The position numbers and the translations under genes were made by a program. From positions 27,081 to 91,080 of the forward strand of contig JAUMZQ010000012.1 of the NCBI GenBank assembly GCA_030528055.1: 64,000 nucleotides of DNA, in the 5' to 3' direction. The notes under the pieces were generated by a model that was given only the letters and a program-made list of their open reading frames with translations, made no database searches and was not told where the DNA came from. Every line of letters begins with the position of its first letter. Position 1 is the stretch's first letter. Positions 18,759 to 27,694 of the stretch are shown piece after piece. Source of the stretch: Streptococcus sp. (GTDB lineage Bacteria; Bacillota; Bacilli; Lactobacillales; Streptococcaceae).

Positions 18759-18994
18759 TTATTTAACTATAAAATACAAAAAAATAGATAGAATGTCAAG
18801 TAAAAAGAGCATATTGGAAAGTATTTTGAGAAGTTACTAGATTGACAACAGTAAAATTTTGATAAAAATGGAGAACAGAAAAGATCGTTAAAAGATTTAT
18901 TATATTGGAAGAGAAATTAGTTACTTATCAAGCTCTTCTTATTAAAGAAATGAATGGTATTTCACATGATTGTCCTAAATGATACAAAAAAGTC

Positions 18995-19043
18995 TTGATG
19001 TTTTTGAAAAAAAGTATTATACTATATTCTATTAACTGGTTAA
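18995..19043 (+). promoter_or_regulatory. rpsN promoter with AdcR operator
   Basis: TTGATG (18995-19000), 17 bases and TATACT (19018-19023) form the promoter. TTAACTGGTTAA at 19032-19043, a perfect AdcR box, covers the transcription start region. This predicts repression in zinc-replete cells. The rest of the 333-base gap between the lipoprotein gene and rpsN shows no convincing gene. Confidence 0.85.
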
Positions 19044-19062
19044 CTAAAAAACGGAGGAAACT

Positions 19063-19332
19063 ATGGCAAAAAAATCTAAAATCGCAAAATACCGCAAACA
19101 AGTTAAACTTATTGAACACTACGCAGAACTACGAAGAGAGCTAAAAGCTAAAGGAGATTACGAAGCACTTCGCAAACTTCCTAGAGATTCAAACCCAAAT
19201 CGACTAAAGAATCGTGACTTATTAGATGGACGTCCGCATGCTTATATGAGAAAATTTGGACTAAGTCGGATTAATTTTAGAAATTTAGCTCATAAAGGGC
19301 AAATTCCTGGTGTTACTAAAGCAAGTTGGTAA
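19063..19332 (+). CDS. rpsN: Zinc-independent 30S ribosomal protein S14 (paralogue)
   Basis: An 89-residue S14 of the C-minus type. It starts [20 protein letters not shown] and ends [11 protein letters not shown]. The zinc-binding CxxC pairs of the 61-residue S14 in the main ribosomal operon are absent; no cysteine is present at all. Such paralogues replace the zinc form when zinc is scarce, sparing the metal. The AdcR box in its promoter and the neighbouring zinc-uptake operon agree with this. It is monocistronic with a strong terminator. Confidence 0.96.
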   Translation: MAKKSKIAKYRKQVKLIEHYAELRRELKAKGDYEALRKLPRDSNPNRLKNRDLLDGRPHAYMRKFGLSRINFRNLAHKGQIPGVTKASW

Positions 19333-19346
19333 TCTGTACAAATATT

Positions 19347-19390
19347 AAAAAGCTGAACTGAGAAATAAAACATCTCAGTTCAGCTTTTTT
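19347..19390. terminator. Terminator after rpsN (bidirectional)
   Basis: A 17-base perfect stem (AAAAAGCTGAACTGAGA and its complement) with a nine-base loop. The A and T flanks can also serve the LysR gene on the minus strand. Confidence 0.92.
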
Positions 19391-19423
19391 AGGAGATGTG
19401 ATAATTTTTTTATTAAGAGCACT

Positions 19424-20239
19424 TTATTGTTTGCTAGCCCAATTGAGTATAAATGCGACAATTTGATCAATATTTACTTGCACCGAATGTTTTTCTTTTT
19501 CAATGAGATAAAAAGAACGATGAAATTTTTCATCTAGTTCAATAAAGGGAATGTCCTGACAGATACTTTTTGATAGAATGGAACATCCAAATCCTTGTGC
19601 TATCAGTTTCAATATCGTATCATTATTGTTGATTTCAATCGTTGGTAAATGGATATTTTGCTCGTTTAGATATTGTCTAGTATAAAAGTAAACTCCTGAG
19701 TTTTCTTCTCGAATTAACCAAGGACCTTTTTGAGTATCTCCAACTAAAACCAGCTGATCACGCATCAGTGGCGTTCTTTTAATAGCAAAGTCGGATAGAG
19801 GCTTTTCTACAATTCCTATTTGAATCTGTTTGTTTTTTAAATGTTCAAAAATATCCATGGAATTCATTGTTTTTATTGAAAAATGAATAGTGGGAAAATT
19901 TTCAAATAAATCGATGATAAGAGTAGCTAGGTATTTTGTGGCAAAAGTTTGAGATACAGCTATAGAACACTGTTTATTATAGGAACTATGTTGGATTTGT
20001 TTATAAATTGTTTCCCATTCTCCCAATAAATGAGTAGCTGAATGGTAGAGAGAAGTTGCTTGACTGGTCGGTTGAATCTCTCTGCGACCATTTCGGATAA
20101 AAAGCTGTGTATTGAGCATAGCTTCTAACTGCTTGATTTGGATAGAAACGGTAGATTGAGAGATGAAGAGTAGATCAGCTGCTTGTGAAAAATTTTTTAC
20201 TTCATAAACCACTTTAAATGTTTTTAATAATTTCAACAT
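19424..20239 (-). CDS. LysR family transcriptional regulator
   Basis: A 271-residue LysR-type regulator. The N-terminal winged helix-turn-helix (about residues 1-60, SQAADLLFISQSTVSIQIKQ) is clear, followed by a periplasmic-binding-fold effector domain. It is transcribed away from the YeiH-family transporter gene with a 111-base gap, the usual setting in which a LysR protein controls its divergent neighbour and itself. The inducer is not known. It is somewhat shorter than the usual ~300 residues but intact in both domains. Confidence 0.9.
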   Translation of the reverse strand: MLKLLKTFKVVYEVKNFSQAADLLFISQSTVSIQIKQLEAMLNTQLFIRNGRREIQPTSQATSLYHSATHLLGEWETIYKQIQHSSYNKQCSIAVSQTFATKYLATLIIDLFENFPTIHFSIKTMNSMDIFEHLKNKQIQIGIVEKPLSDFAIKRTPLMRDQLVLVGDTQKGPWLIREENSGVYFYTRQYLNEQNIHLPTIEINNNDTILKLIAQGFGCSILSKSICQDIPFIELDEKFHRSFYLIEKEKHSVQVNIDQIVAFILNWASKQ

Positions 20240-20350
20240 TGCCTTACCTTCTATTAGTTTTTTTCTACAAACTATTATAACATTTAATAATAAAACAAGT
20301 ATTTATTTGATAAAATAATAAATATAATCTTAAATAAAGGGGATAGAGTT

Positions 20351-21367
20351 TTGAAATTAATTAATACAAAATTATTACCTGGATTTTTATTATCGCTGGC
20401 AGTTGCTATTATTGCAAAAATCGGAGCCACTTTTTTTTCGACAATTGGAGCAGCCAGCATTGCTATTTGTTTGGGAATTTTTTTAGGCAATACTTTTTGC
20501 AAAAATGAACATTTGGACTACGGAACGAAATTCTCAGAGAGTCGTTTGTTAGAGTATTCAGTTGCCTTACTCGGTTTGACCATCACTTTTAATACAATTA
20601 GTCACTTAGGATTTAGTGGTTTTATCTTTGTAGTTATCATGATGTTTAGTGTCATTACATTTACATATTTTTTAGGGAAACGATTGGGTTTTAGCGATGA
20701 AATGACATTGATGATTGCAGGTGGAAATGCTGTTTGTGGTTCTTCAGCTATCGGAGCTATTGCGCCAGCCATTCGTGCGTCGGATAAGGAAAAAGGTCAG
20801 TCAATTGTCCTAATTAACTTGCTCGGTACTTTGCTCATGTTCTTATTACCATTTTTAGGCTCACTTCTTTTTAATGGAAAGAATATTATTAACAGCATGC
20901 TGACAGGAGGAATACTCCAATCAGTAGGGCAAGTAGTAGCATCTGCTAGTTTAATCAATAGCGATGTGACCAAATACGCTATGATTTTCAAAATTACTAG
21001 AATTCTATTCTTAGTAGTAGTGGTGTTTTCTTTTGAAAAGATAATTGCTAGAAAACAAGAAAAAACACATTTGAAAAATGCTAACTCCCACTCAAAATCT
21101 AGAATGTTTAGTGTTCCTTGGTACATTTTACTTTTTCTAGCATTTTGTACACTGAACACCTTTTTAAAATTACCTCTTTTGATTGGAGATGGGAGTCGCT
21201 TTTTTAGTGGTTGGTTTGAAATCATAGCTTTGGCGGCCATAGGACTTCGCTTAGATTTAAAGAAATTTTTAAAAGAGGGTCCCAAGTTTTTAGTATATAT
21301 GGGAATGATTGGTTTGTTTCAAATTATCATGGCACTGATTCTGATTACCCTATTACAAGTGAAATAA
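20351..21367 (+). CDS. YeiH family membrane transporter (putative sulfate exporter family)
   Basis: A 338-residue polytopic membrane protein of the YeiH/UPF0324 family, with about nine to ten hydrophobic helices and the conserved motif GGNAVCGSSAIGAIAP near residue 125. Family members are called putative sulfate exporters, but the substrate is not well established. The start is TTG 20351, preceded by AAAGGGG at a good distance; no ATG occurs near the N-terminus. A TATAAT lies at 20323-20328. Divergence from the LysR gene suggests it is the regulated target. Confidence 0.88.
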   Translation: MKLINTKLLPGFLLSLAVAIIAKIGATFFSTIGAASIAICLGIFLGNTFCKNEHLDYGTKFSESRLLEYSVALLGLTITFNTISHLGFSGFIFVVIMMFSVITFTYFLGKRLGFSDEMTLMIAGGNAVCGSSAIGAIAPAIRASDKEKGQSIVLINLLGTLLMFLLPFLGSLLFNGKNIINSMLTGGILQSVGQVVASASLINSDVTKYAMIFKITRILFLVVVVFSFEKIIARKQEKTHLKNANSHSKSRMFSVPWYILLFLAFCTLNTFLKLPLLIGDGSRFFSGWFEIIALAAIGLRLDLKKFLKEGPKFLVYMGMIGLFQIIMALILITLLQVK

Positions 21368-21404
21368 TCTTATATTCTCTTTACTACTATCATTAAATTT
21401 ATAC

Positions 21405-21434
21405 AAAAATGGTTGAAAACATTCAACCATTTTT
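21405..21434 (+). terminator. Terminator after the YeiH-family gene
   Basis: AAAAATGGTTGAA and TTCAACCATTTTT pair around a four-base loop and run into T residues. Confidence 0.88.
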
Positions 21435-21602
21435 ATTTACCTATATTCTTAAAAAACGAACAAAAGAATAAAATATCAAAAAAAATTGACACAATGTAAA
21501 CTAAAAGACAAAATATTCTGTCCAAATAACAAGTAAAGGTTTGTATATGTTACATTTTTATTACAATTAAGACAATATATTAATTTTAAGAAAATTTTGA
21601 GG

Positions 21603-21608
21603 TATAAT
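21603..21608 (+). promoter_or_regulatory. -10 element of the surface protease gene
   Basis: TATAAT 29 bases before the start codon, with only a weak TTAATT at 21580-21585 as -35 at a 17-base spacing. Confidence 0.5.
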
Positions 21609-21636
21609 ATTATTCAAAATAAGGATGGAGGACCAT

Positions 21637-24600
21637 ATGAAAAAACAACGTTTTTCGCTCAGGAAATATAAATTTGGCTTAGCGTCTGTTCTTTTGGGAA
21701 CGATGCTAATTTTTGGTGCAGCACAAGTACAGGCTGATGATAATATATCGAAAGCCACTTCGGCTGAAGCGCAAGAGATAGTAGTAAAAACCGATTCAAA
21801 CGAAGTTTTGAAAGCGGATACGAACTTATCTTCGACCCAAGATGTCAAAAATGTTACAACTGATAGTACTGTCAAAGTACAGGAAAGTCAGAGCACCGAA
21901 GCTTCTTCTAGTTTAGCTGAAACAACTACTCAGTCAGAAAAAGATTTGACTAGTAGCAATGAGACTAAAGTAGTGGAACAAAATCAATCAGTAGCAGCTT
22001 CTTCTGAATCTGAACTACCAAAGTCTTCCGTTGAAGAAACACAAGATGTTTCAACAACCAATACAGAAAAATCCGTTTCAACGGTTGCAGAAAGCAAGGC
22101 TGAAACTCCAGCTGAAACGACTGTAGCACCGAAGACAGAAGTTTCAACTTCAACTACTTCAACCACTTCAACGGCTACTGCGACACCTAAGACTGAAACT
22201 GCAACATCACCCACTGTAGTATCTTCAAGTTCTGCAAATAAAGTGATTGAGTCATCAAAAGAGACTCCCGCAAGTATTAGCAGCAATGAAATTATAAAAG
22301 TCTCTCAAACTTGGCATCAAGGTTACAAAGGTGAGGGAACAGTTGTAGCGATTATTGATTCAGGCTTGGATGTGAATCATGATGTTCTTAAAATTAGTGA
22401 TCCTTCAAAAGGAAAATATAAAACAGAAGAAGAAATCGAAAAAGCTAAACAAGCAGCTGGAATTGATTATGGTAAATGGTATAGCGATAAGGTCGTTTTC
22501 GCCTATAATTATATAGATGGTGATGATACCATTAAGGAAAAGGATAATATTTCGCATGGGATGCACGTTACTGGTATTGCAGCAGGAAATCCTAATAAAC
22601 CAATAGCAAGTGGAGATTACATTTATGGTGTTGCTCCAGAAGCGCAAGTAATGTTTATGCGTGTATTCTCAGACAGAAGTGGTACGACAGATTCATCTAT
22701 ATATGTTAAAGCGATTGATGATGCTGTAGCACTAGGTGCTGATTCTATTAACTTGAGTTTGGGTTCTTCAACTGGTTCAACGGTTAATGCTGGTGCAGAT
22801 ATAACAGAAGCTATTAAACGTGCGCGTGCAAAAGGTGTCTCTGTTGTCATTTCAGCAGGTAATAGCAATACCTTTGGAAATGGATACTCAACTCCATCAG
22901 CAGAAAATCCTGATTATGGACTTGTAGGAAATCCTTCAACAGTAGAAAATTCTATCTCAGTTGCTTCTGTCAACAATACAATTGTTACAGAAGACGCTCT
23001 TGAAGTCGTCGGTTTGGAAAATAATACAGCCCTAAATCGTGGGAAATTCACTTTTTCTGCTGCTGAAACAGATGCACGTTTTGAAAAGGGCAAGCAATAT
23101 GAATATGTTTATGCAGGTTTGGGGCGTGAAGATGATTTCAGCGGTGTAGATGTCAAAGGGAAATTGGCACTCATTCAGCGTGGAAGCCTTACTTTTAACG
23201 AAAAAGTTACAAATGCTTTAAAACATGGAGCAACTGGAGTTGTAGTGTACAATAATGTTGTTGGTGCTAATGTGAGTATGACATTGAATGGTACTGCAAA
23301 AACTATACCGGCAATTTTTATTTCAAAAGAATATGGTGAAGCTCTTAAAGATCAGCATTATAAACTTGTATTTAACGGAAATGTCATCAATAAACCAAAT
23401 CCGGAAGCAAATGAATTATCTGATTTTTCAAGTTGGGGTGTAACAACAGATGGTCAATTAAAACCAGATGTAACAGCTCCAGGAGGAATGATTTACTCTT
23501 CATTAAATGATAATACTTACGGAAGTTTAAGTGGAACCAGTATGGCTGCCCCTCATGTTACGGGTGTAGCTGCTTTAGTCAAACAATATCTTGTTAAAAC
23601 TTATCCAGACAAAACACCTGCTGAAATTTCTGAATTGGTTAAAGCTTTGGTTATGTCAACAGCTTCTCCACATGTAAATAAAGAAACAGGTGCTTATACT
23701 TCTCCAAGACAGCAAGGAGCAGGTATTGTTAACACTGCTGCCGCTATTGGAACAGGTTTATATGTTACTGGAGAAGATGCTTATCCTAGCGTATCATTGG
23801 GTAATGTTGGAGATAGTTTTACTTTTGATGTGATTGTACATAACATTTCAAATGCGGATCGCAATCTTAAAATGATTGTGAACACCAATACAGATCAAGT
23901 AAAAGACGGATACTATACTCTTGCACCTAGAAAGCTAACGGAAACTGTTTGGCCAGAAGTTACTGTTAAAGCAAATAGCAGTGAAAAAGTTACAGTTAAA
24001 GTGGATGCTAGTAAATTCTCTCAAGAATTGTTAAAACTAATGCCAAATGGTTATTTCCTAGAAGGTTTTGTTCGTTTTGTGGATCCAACTGATGATGGTG
24101 ATGTAGTGAGCCTACCATTTATGGGATTCCGTGGAGAGTTTCAAGATCTTCCTGTTGCTGAAAAACCTATTTACAATCTTGTGAGAGAAGGAAAATCTGG
24201 TTTTTACTATGATGTTCCTGAAAATAAACATCTTCCGGCAGATGCAGATGTGTCAGCTCTTCAAACAATGGAAAATGATCCACTGTATTCAAATGGGACA
24301 ACGGTAACTAAAAATCCAATTGTTTTAGGAACCGTAAAAAATGCTGAAGGCCTTAGCATTCTTCAATTGGATGCAGATGGAAAGATTCATCTTGCTTTCT
24401 CACCAAATGCAGATGGCAATAGAGACTTCGTTCAATACCGTTCTGTTTTTTATCGTAATTATACAAACCTAAGTGCTGCCGTTTATAAAGATGGAGACAC
24501 CAAAAATCCAGTTTGGGAAAGTGAAGAAACTTTACATGGACGGAAAAACTACTACGACGGAAATGATAAGAATCCTAAATCCTATATTCTTGAAAATACA

Positions 24601-26325
24601 GAATGGGATGGTCGAAACAGTGCGGGTCAACCCGTAGAAGATGGCTTATACACCTATGTAGTTCGTTATAAACCAGATGTTCCTGGTGCCGAAGAACAAA
24701 CAGTTTCTTTCCAAATTCAAATTGATACTCAAAAACCTCTCATTAGCTCAGCCTATATCATTACCAAAGATGGAGTGGAAAACTTTATCACTAGAAAAGT
24801 AAAAGATGTAGGAAATGGAGGTATATTAAGAGAGCAAGTCTTTTATGTACAAGCTGATAAGGATGGAAATATTGTTTACAAAGGAACTGATGAACTAGGT
24901 AAAACTAGAAATTATGAACATCGTGTATACATTACTGCCAATAAAGATGGAAGTTATACTTTACCAAAAGGTGTAGACAAAGCTAAAATTTTCTATTTGG
25001 TTGAAGATTTTGCTGGTAATAAAGATGTTCTTGCCCTCAATACACTTGTAAAAGATGAAAACAGTGGCCGTATAAAAGTTTCGTTAGTTGATGTGAATAG
25101 TCATGAGGATTTAGACACAACTTATGTATATCGTATTAAAGATGCCAATGGCAAATATGTTGACCTTGATAAAGGAAAAGACATCAATTTCTTGAATCTT
25201 GGACATTATGTAGCGGAATTATTCGCTTATGATAAGAATAATTTAAAACTTTACAGTCCTTTAACACAAGAGTTTAACCTAACAGCTGAAGACAGTTTCC
25301 AAATGATTCAATTCTTGGCAAAAGAGATTATTCATGCTCCATTAAGTGTTATTTTTGATCAAGCCATTCCTAAAAACACACAAGTTGTCTTGAAAAATGC
25401 AGATGGCGATCTATACACTTTACCTGCTGAAAAATATGGTAGGAATGCTTATGGTAAAACAGTTGCTGTAGGTAAGTACACCATTTCAGTTAACTTACCA
25501 ACTGGTTATGAGTTGTGGGATGAAAATCCAAGTGTTGAAGTTCTTGAAGGAAAAGATAATCGAATTAAATTAGCAGTGATTATCAAAACACGATTACTAT
25601 CATCTGTTAATAAACAATCAGATCTAGTTGCATCTGCTCAATATTATAATGCTAGTGCACAAAAACGTGCTAGTTATGATCAAGCTTACTTAGCAGCTAA
25701 AGAGGCTCTCTCTAGCAAGGTAAGTCAAGCAGAAATTGATAAAGTCTTGGCTCTTCTTGATTCAGCAGCTAATTCTCTAGATGGAAGAGCTTCTGATGTC
25801 GGTGCTGTTAAACAGGCTATCGAAGCTTATAATGAAGTGACAAAAACAGGAAAATATGCGAATGCGACGGAAAAAATTCGACGTGATTACGATAAGGCTT
25901 TCCAAGCAATCACTTTATTAGTAATTCATGAAAACTCTACACAAGAGCAGATTGATAAAGCACTCGCTCAATTCAAAGCCGCTGAAGCAAAATTGAATGG
26001 TAAAGACACTGATTTTTCTAGTCTGAAAAAATTAATAGATACTGAAACAGTTTACCAAACTAAAAACAATAAGTTTATCTATGCATCAGATGATGTAAAA
26101 TCCCTTTATCTTTCTGCATTTGAAGAAGCAAAAGCTGTTCTGTCTGATCCAGGAGCAAGTCAAACAGATGTTAAGACAGCTATTGCTAATCTAAAAGAGG
26201 CTAAGAAAAAATTAAATGGTAAAAAACCAAAGGCACCTAAGAAAAAATTAAATAGCAAAAAGACAAAAGCCGCTAAGAAAAAATTAAGTAAAAAAACAAG
26301 ATCATTAAAGCATAAGAAAGCTTAA
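21637..26325 (+). CDS. C5a peptidase-like cell-surface subtilisin protease with Lys-rich C-terminus
   Basis: Large secreted serine protease of the S8 family. The 1562-residue product starts at ATG 21637, five bases after GGAGG, with a YSIRK-type signal (FSLRKYKFGLASVLLG). A Ser/Thr/Glu-rich region follows to about residue 205. The catalytic domain shows Asp in IIDSGLDVNHD, His in SHGMHVTG, Asn in ISAGNSN and Ser in GTSMAAPHVTG, with an inserted PA domain (about 470-580). Fn3-like and C5a-peptidase-type beta domains follow. Helical repeats of the FIVAR kind (LDGRASDV, LNGKDTDF, LNGKKPK spaced about 75 residues) lie near 1330-1530. The end is about 34 residues dense in lysine, with no LPXTG motif. 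Confidence 0.92.
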   Translation: MKKQRFSLRKYKFGLASVLLGTMLIFGAAQVQADDNISKATSAEAQEIVVKTDSNEVLKADTNLSSTQDVKNVTTDSTVKVQESQSTEASSSLAETTTQSEKDLTSSNETKVVEQNQSVAASSESELPKSSVEETQDVSTTNTEKSVSTVAESKAETPAETTVAPKTEVSTSTTSTTSTATATPKTETATSPTVVSSSSANKVIESSKETPASISSNEIIKVSQTWHQGYKGEGTVVAIIDSGLDVNHDVLKISDPSKGKYKTEEEIEKAKQAAGIDYGKWYSDKVVFAYNYIDGDDTIKEKDNISHGMHVTGIAAGNPNKPIASGDYIYGVAPEAQVMFMRVFSDRSGTTDSSIYVKAIDDAVALGADSINLSLGSSTGSTVNAGADITEAIKRARAKGVSVVISAGNSNTFGNGYSTPSAENPDYGLVGNPSTVENSISVASVNNTIVTEDALEVVGLENNTALNRGKFTFSAAETDARFEKGKQYEYVYAGLGREDDFSGVDVKGKLALIQRGSLTFNEKVTNALKHGATGVVVYNNVVGANVSMTLNGTAKTIPAIFISKEYGEALKDQHYKLVFNGNVINKPNPEANELSDFSSWGVTTDGQLKPDVTAPGGMIYSSLNDNTYGSLSGTSMAAPHVTGVAALVKQYLVKTYPDKTPAEISELVKALVMSTASPHVNKETGAYTSPRQQGAGIVNTAAAIGTGLYVTGEDAYPSVSLGNVGDSFTFDVIVHNISNADRNLKMIVNTNTDQVKDGYYTLAPRKLTETVWPEVTVKANSSEKVTVKVDASKFSQELLKLMPNGYFLEGFVRFVDPTDDGDVVSLPFMGFRGEFQDLPVAEKPIYNLVREGKSGFYYDVPENKHLPADADVSALQTMENDPLYSNGTTVTKNPIVLGTVKNAEGLSILQLDADGKIHLAFSPNADGNRDFVQYRSVFYRNYTNLSAAVYKDGDTKNPVWESEETLHGRKNYYDGNDKNPKSYILENTEWDGRNSAGQPVEDGLYTYVVRYKPDVPGAEEQTVSFQIQIDTQKPLISSAYIITKDGVENFITRKVKDVGNGGILREQVFYVQADKDGNIVYKGTDELGKTRNYEHRVYITANKDGSYTLPKGVDKAKIFYLVEDFAGNKDVLALNTLVKDENSGRIKVSLVDVNSHEDLDTTYVYRIKDANGKYVDLDKGKDINFLNLGHYVAELFAYDKNNLKLYSPLTQEFNLTAEDSFQMIQFLAKEIIHAPLSVIFDQAIPKNTQVVLKNADGDLYTLPAEKYGRNAYGKTVAVGKYTISVNLPTGYELWDENPSVEVLEGKDNRIKLAVIIKTRLLSSVNKQSDLVASAQYYNASAQKRASYDQAYLAAKEALSSKVSQAEIDKVLALLDSAANSLDGRASDVGAVKQAIEAYNEVTKTGKYANATEKIRRDYDKAFQAITLLVIHENSTQEQIDKALAQFKAAEAKLNGKDTDFSSLKKLIDTETVYQTKNNKFIYASDDVKSLYLSAFEEAKAVLSDPGASQTDVKTAIANLKEAKKKLNGKKPKAPKKKLNSKKTKAAKKKLSKKTRSLKHKKA

Positions 26326-26367
26326 TGGTATGAGTTTTTGAACTAAATTCTTTGGTTTTCTGCTAAT

Positions 26368-26412
26368 AATAACTTCTGTTCTACATTGTAGAACAGGAGT
26401 TATTTTGTTTTG
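26368..26412 (+). terminator. Terminator after the surface protease gene
   Basis: A perfect 17-base stem (AATAACTTCTGTTCTAC and complement) with a three-base loop, followed by T-rich sequence. Confidence 0.9.
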
Positions 26413-26427
26413 GATAGAAATAATTAT

Positions 26428-26456
26428 TTTACAAATACTCTGCTTTTTGTTAGAAT
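26428..26456 (+). promoter_or_regulatory. Promoter of glyQS
   Basis: TTTACA (26428-26433), 17 bases and TAGAAT (26451-26456). The transcript would begin near 26463 and include the whole T-box leader. Confidence 0.7.
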
Positions 26457-26462
26457 AGTTCA

Positions 26463-26662
26463 TGTGAAAGAAATCTTATTGAAAATTTTTAAAGCGAGTC
26501 TAGGATGGTGTAAGCTAGGTAAAATGAAGATAGAGATGGAGCTTTTACAGGCAAAATTTATTTGGATAATTGGATAATTAATGAAGTAAAAATTAGGGTG
26601 GAACCGCGTCTGAACGCCCCTATACTATCTAGTATAGGAGTATCGGACAGGTTTCATTTTTT
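26463..26662 (+). promoter_or_regulatory. Glycine T-box riboswitch of glyQS
   Basis: The T-box core AGGGTGGAACCGCG is at 26595-26608 and is followed by a terminator stem (CCTATACTA and TAGTATAGG) with a later T run. The leader is short, about 130 bases before the core, as usual for glycine T-boxes that lack stem II. A GGC at 26550-26552 is a reasonable specifier codon. Uncharged tRNA-Gly should stabilise the antiterminator and allow glyQS transcription. The remaining bases to 26776 hold only AT-rich spacer. Confidence 0.88.
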
Positions 26663-26776
26663 TGTTTGATAAAAATGAAACAATTCTGATGAATGAACTT
26701 TTCTTATCTTCAAATTTTCAGATAAATCTATTAAGTAGAATAAATGATTATATTATAAATTCAAGGGAGGTATCTC

Positions 26777-27694
26777 ATGTCTAAAAAACTTACTTTTCAA
26801 GAAATGATTCTGAGATTACAACAATTTTGGAATGATCAAGGCTGTATGCTGATGCAAGCATACGATAATGAAAAAGGTGCGGGTACGATGAGTCCGTATA
26901 CTTTTTTAAGAGCGATTGGTCCAGAACCGTGGAATGCTGCTTATGTAGAGCCTTCTCGTAGACCAGCAGACGGTCGTTATGGTGAAAATCCTAATCGTCT
27001 TTATCAACACCACCAGTTTCAAGTAGTTATGAAACCAAGTCCAAGCAATATTCAAGAACTTTATTTGCAATCTTTAGAACTATTAGGAATCAATCCTTTA
27101 GAACATGATATTCGATTTGTTGAGGATAATTGGGAAAACCCTTCAACTGGTTCAGCTGGACTTGGTTGGGAAGTCTGGTTGGATGGGATGGAAATCACGC
27201 AATTTACCTATTTCCAACAAGTTGGTGGACTAGCTACAAAACCTGTAACAGCTGAAGTAACTTATGGATTAGAACGCCTAGCTTCTTATATTCAAGAAGT
27301 AGACTCTGTTTATGATATAGAGTGGGCAGAAGGGGTCAAATACGGAGAGATTTTTAGACACCCAGAGTACGAACATTCAAAATATAGTTTTGAGGTCAGC
27401 GACCAAGCATTGCTTTTATCAAATTTTGAAAAATTTGAAGCAGAAGCTAAGCGTTGCTTAGAGGAACAATTAGTACATCCCGCTTATGATTATGTTTTAA
27501 AATGTTCTCATACTTTCAATTTATTAGATGCACGAGGTGCGGTTTCTGTGACAGAACGTGCTGGGTATATCGCACGTATTCGTGCCATTGCGCGAGTAGT
27601 AGCTAAGACATTTGTAGCAGAGCGAAAACGTTTGGGTTACCCACTTTTGGATGAAGAAAGCCGTGCTAGACTGTTAACAGAGGAGGTGAAATAA
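26777..27694 (+). CDS. glyQ: Glycyl-tRNA synthetase alpha subunit
   Basis: Catalytic subunit of the bacterial alpha2beta2 glycyl-tRNA synthetase, charging tRNA-Gly. The 305 residues start [18 protein letters not shown] and contain the class II signatures, including [20 protein letters not shown] near residue 37 and [15 protein letters not shown] near 60. It follows a GGGAGG ribosome site and the T-box leader. Its stop overlaps the start of glyS by one base, giving coupled translation of the two subunits. Confidence 0.98.
   Translation: MSKKLTFQEMILRLQQFWNDQGCMLMQAYDNEKGAGTMSPYTFLRAIGPEPWNAAYVEPSRRPADGRYGENPNRLYQHHQFQVVMKPSPSNIQELYLQSLELLGINPLEHDIRFVEDNWENPSTGSAGLGWEVWLDGMEITQFTYFQQVGGLATKPVTAEVTYGLERLASYIQEVDSVYDIEWAEGVKYGEIFRHPEYEHSKYSFEVSDQALLLSNFEKFEAEAKRCLEEQLVHPAYDYVLKCSHTFNLLDARGAVSVTERAGYIARIRAIARVVAKTFVAERKRLGYPLLDEESRARLLTEEVK

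Noticed and set aside
18850-18985. Short plus-strand open run of about 40 codons between the lipoprotein gene and rpsN
   Set aside because: No ATG with a ribosome site and no recognisable family; most likely chance or an unidentifiable remnant.
22140-22260. Possible CRISPR-like repeats in the protease gene
   Set aside because: The repetition is of Thr/Ser codons in a low-complexity protein segment; no regular repeat-spacer structure exists anywhere in the window.
21965-22286. Minus-strand frames opposite the Ser/Thr-rich start of the surface protease
   Set aside because: Composition shadows of the repetitive coding strand, without starts or family resemblance.
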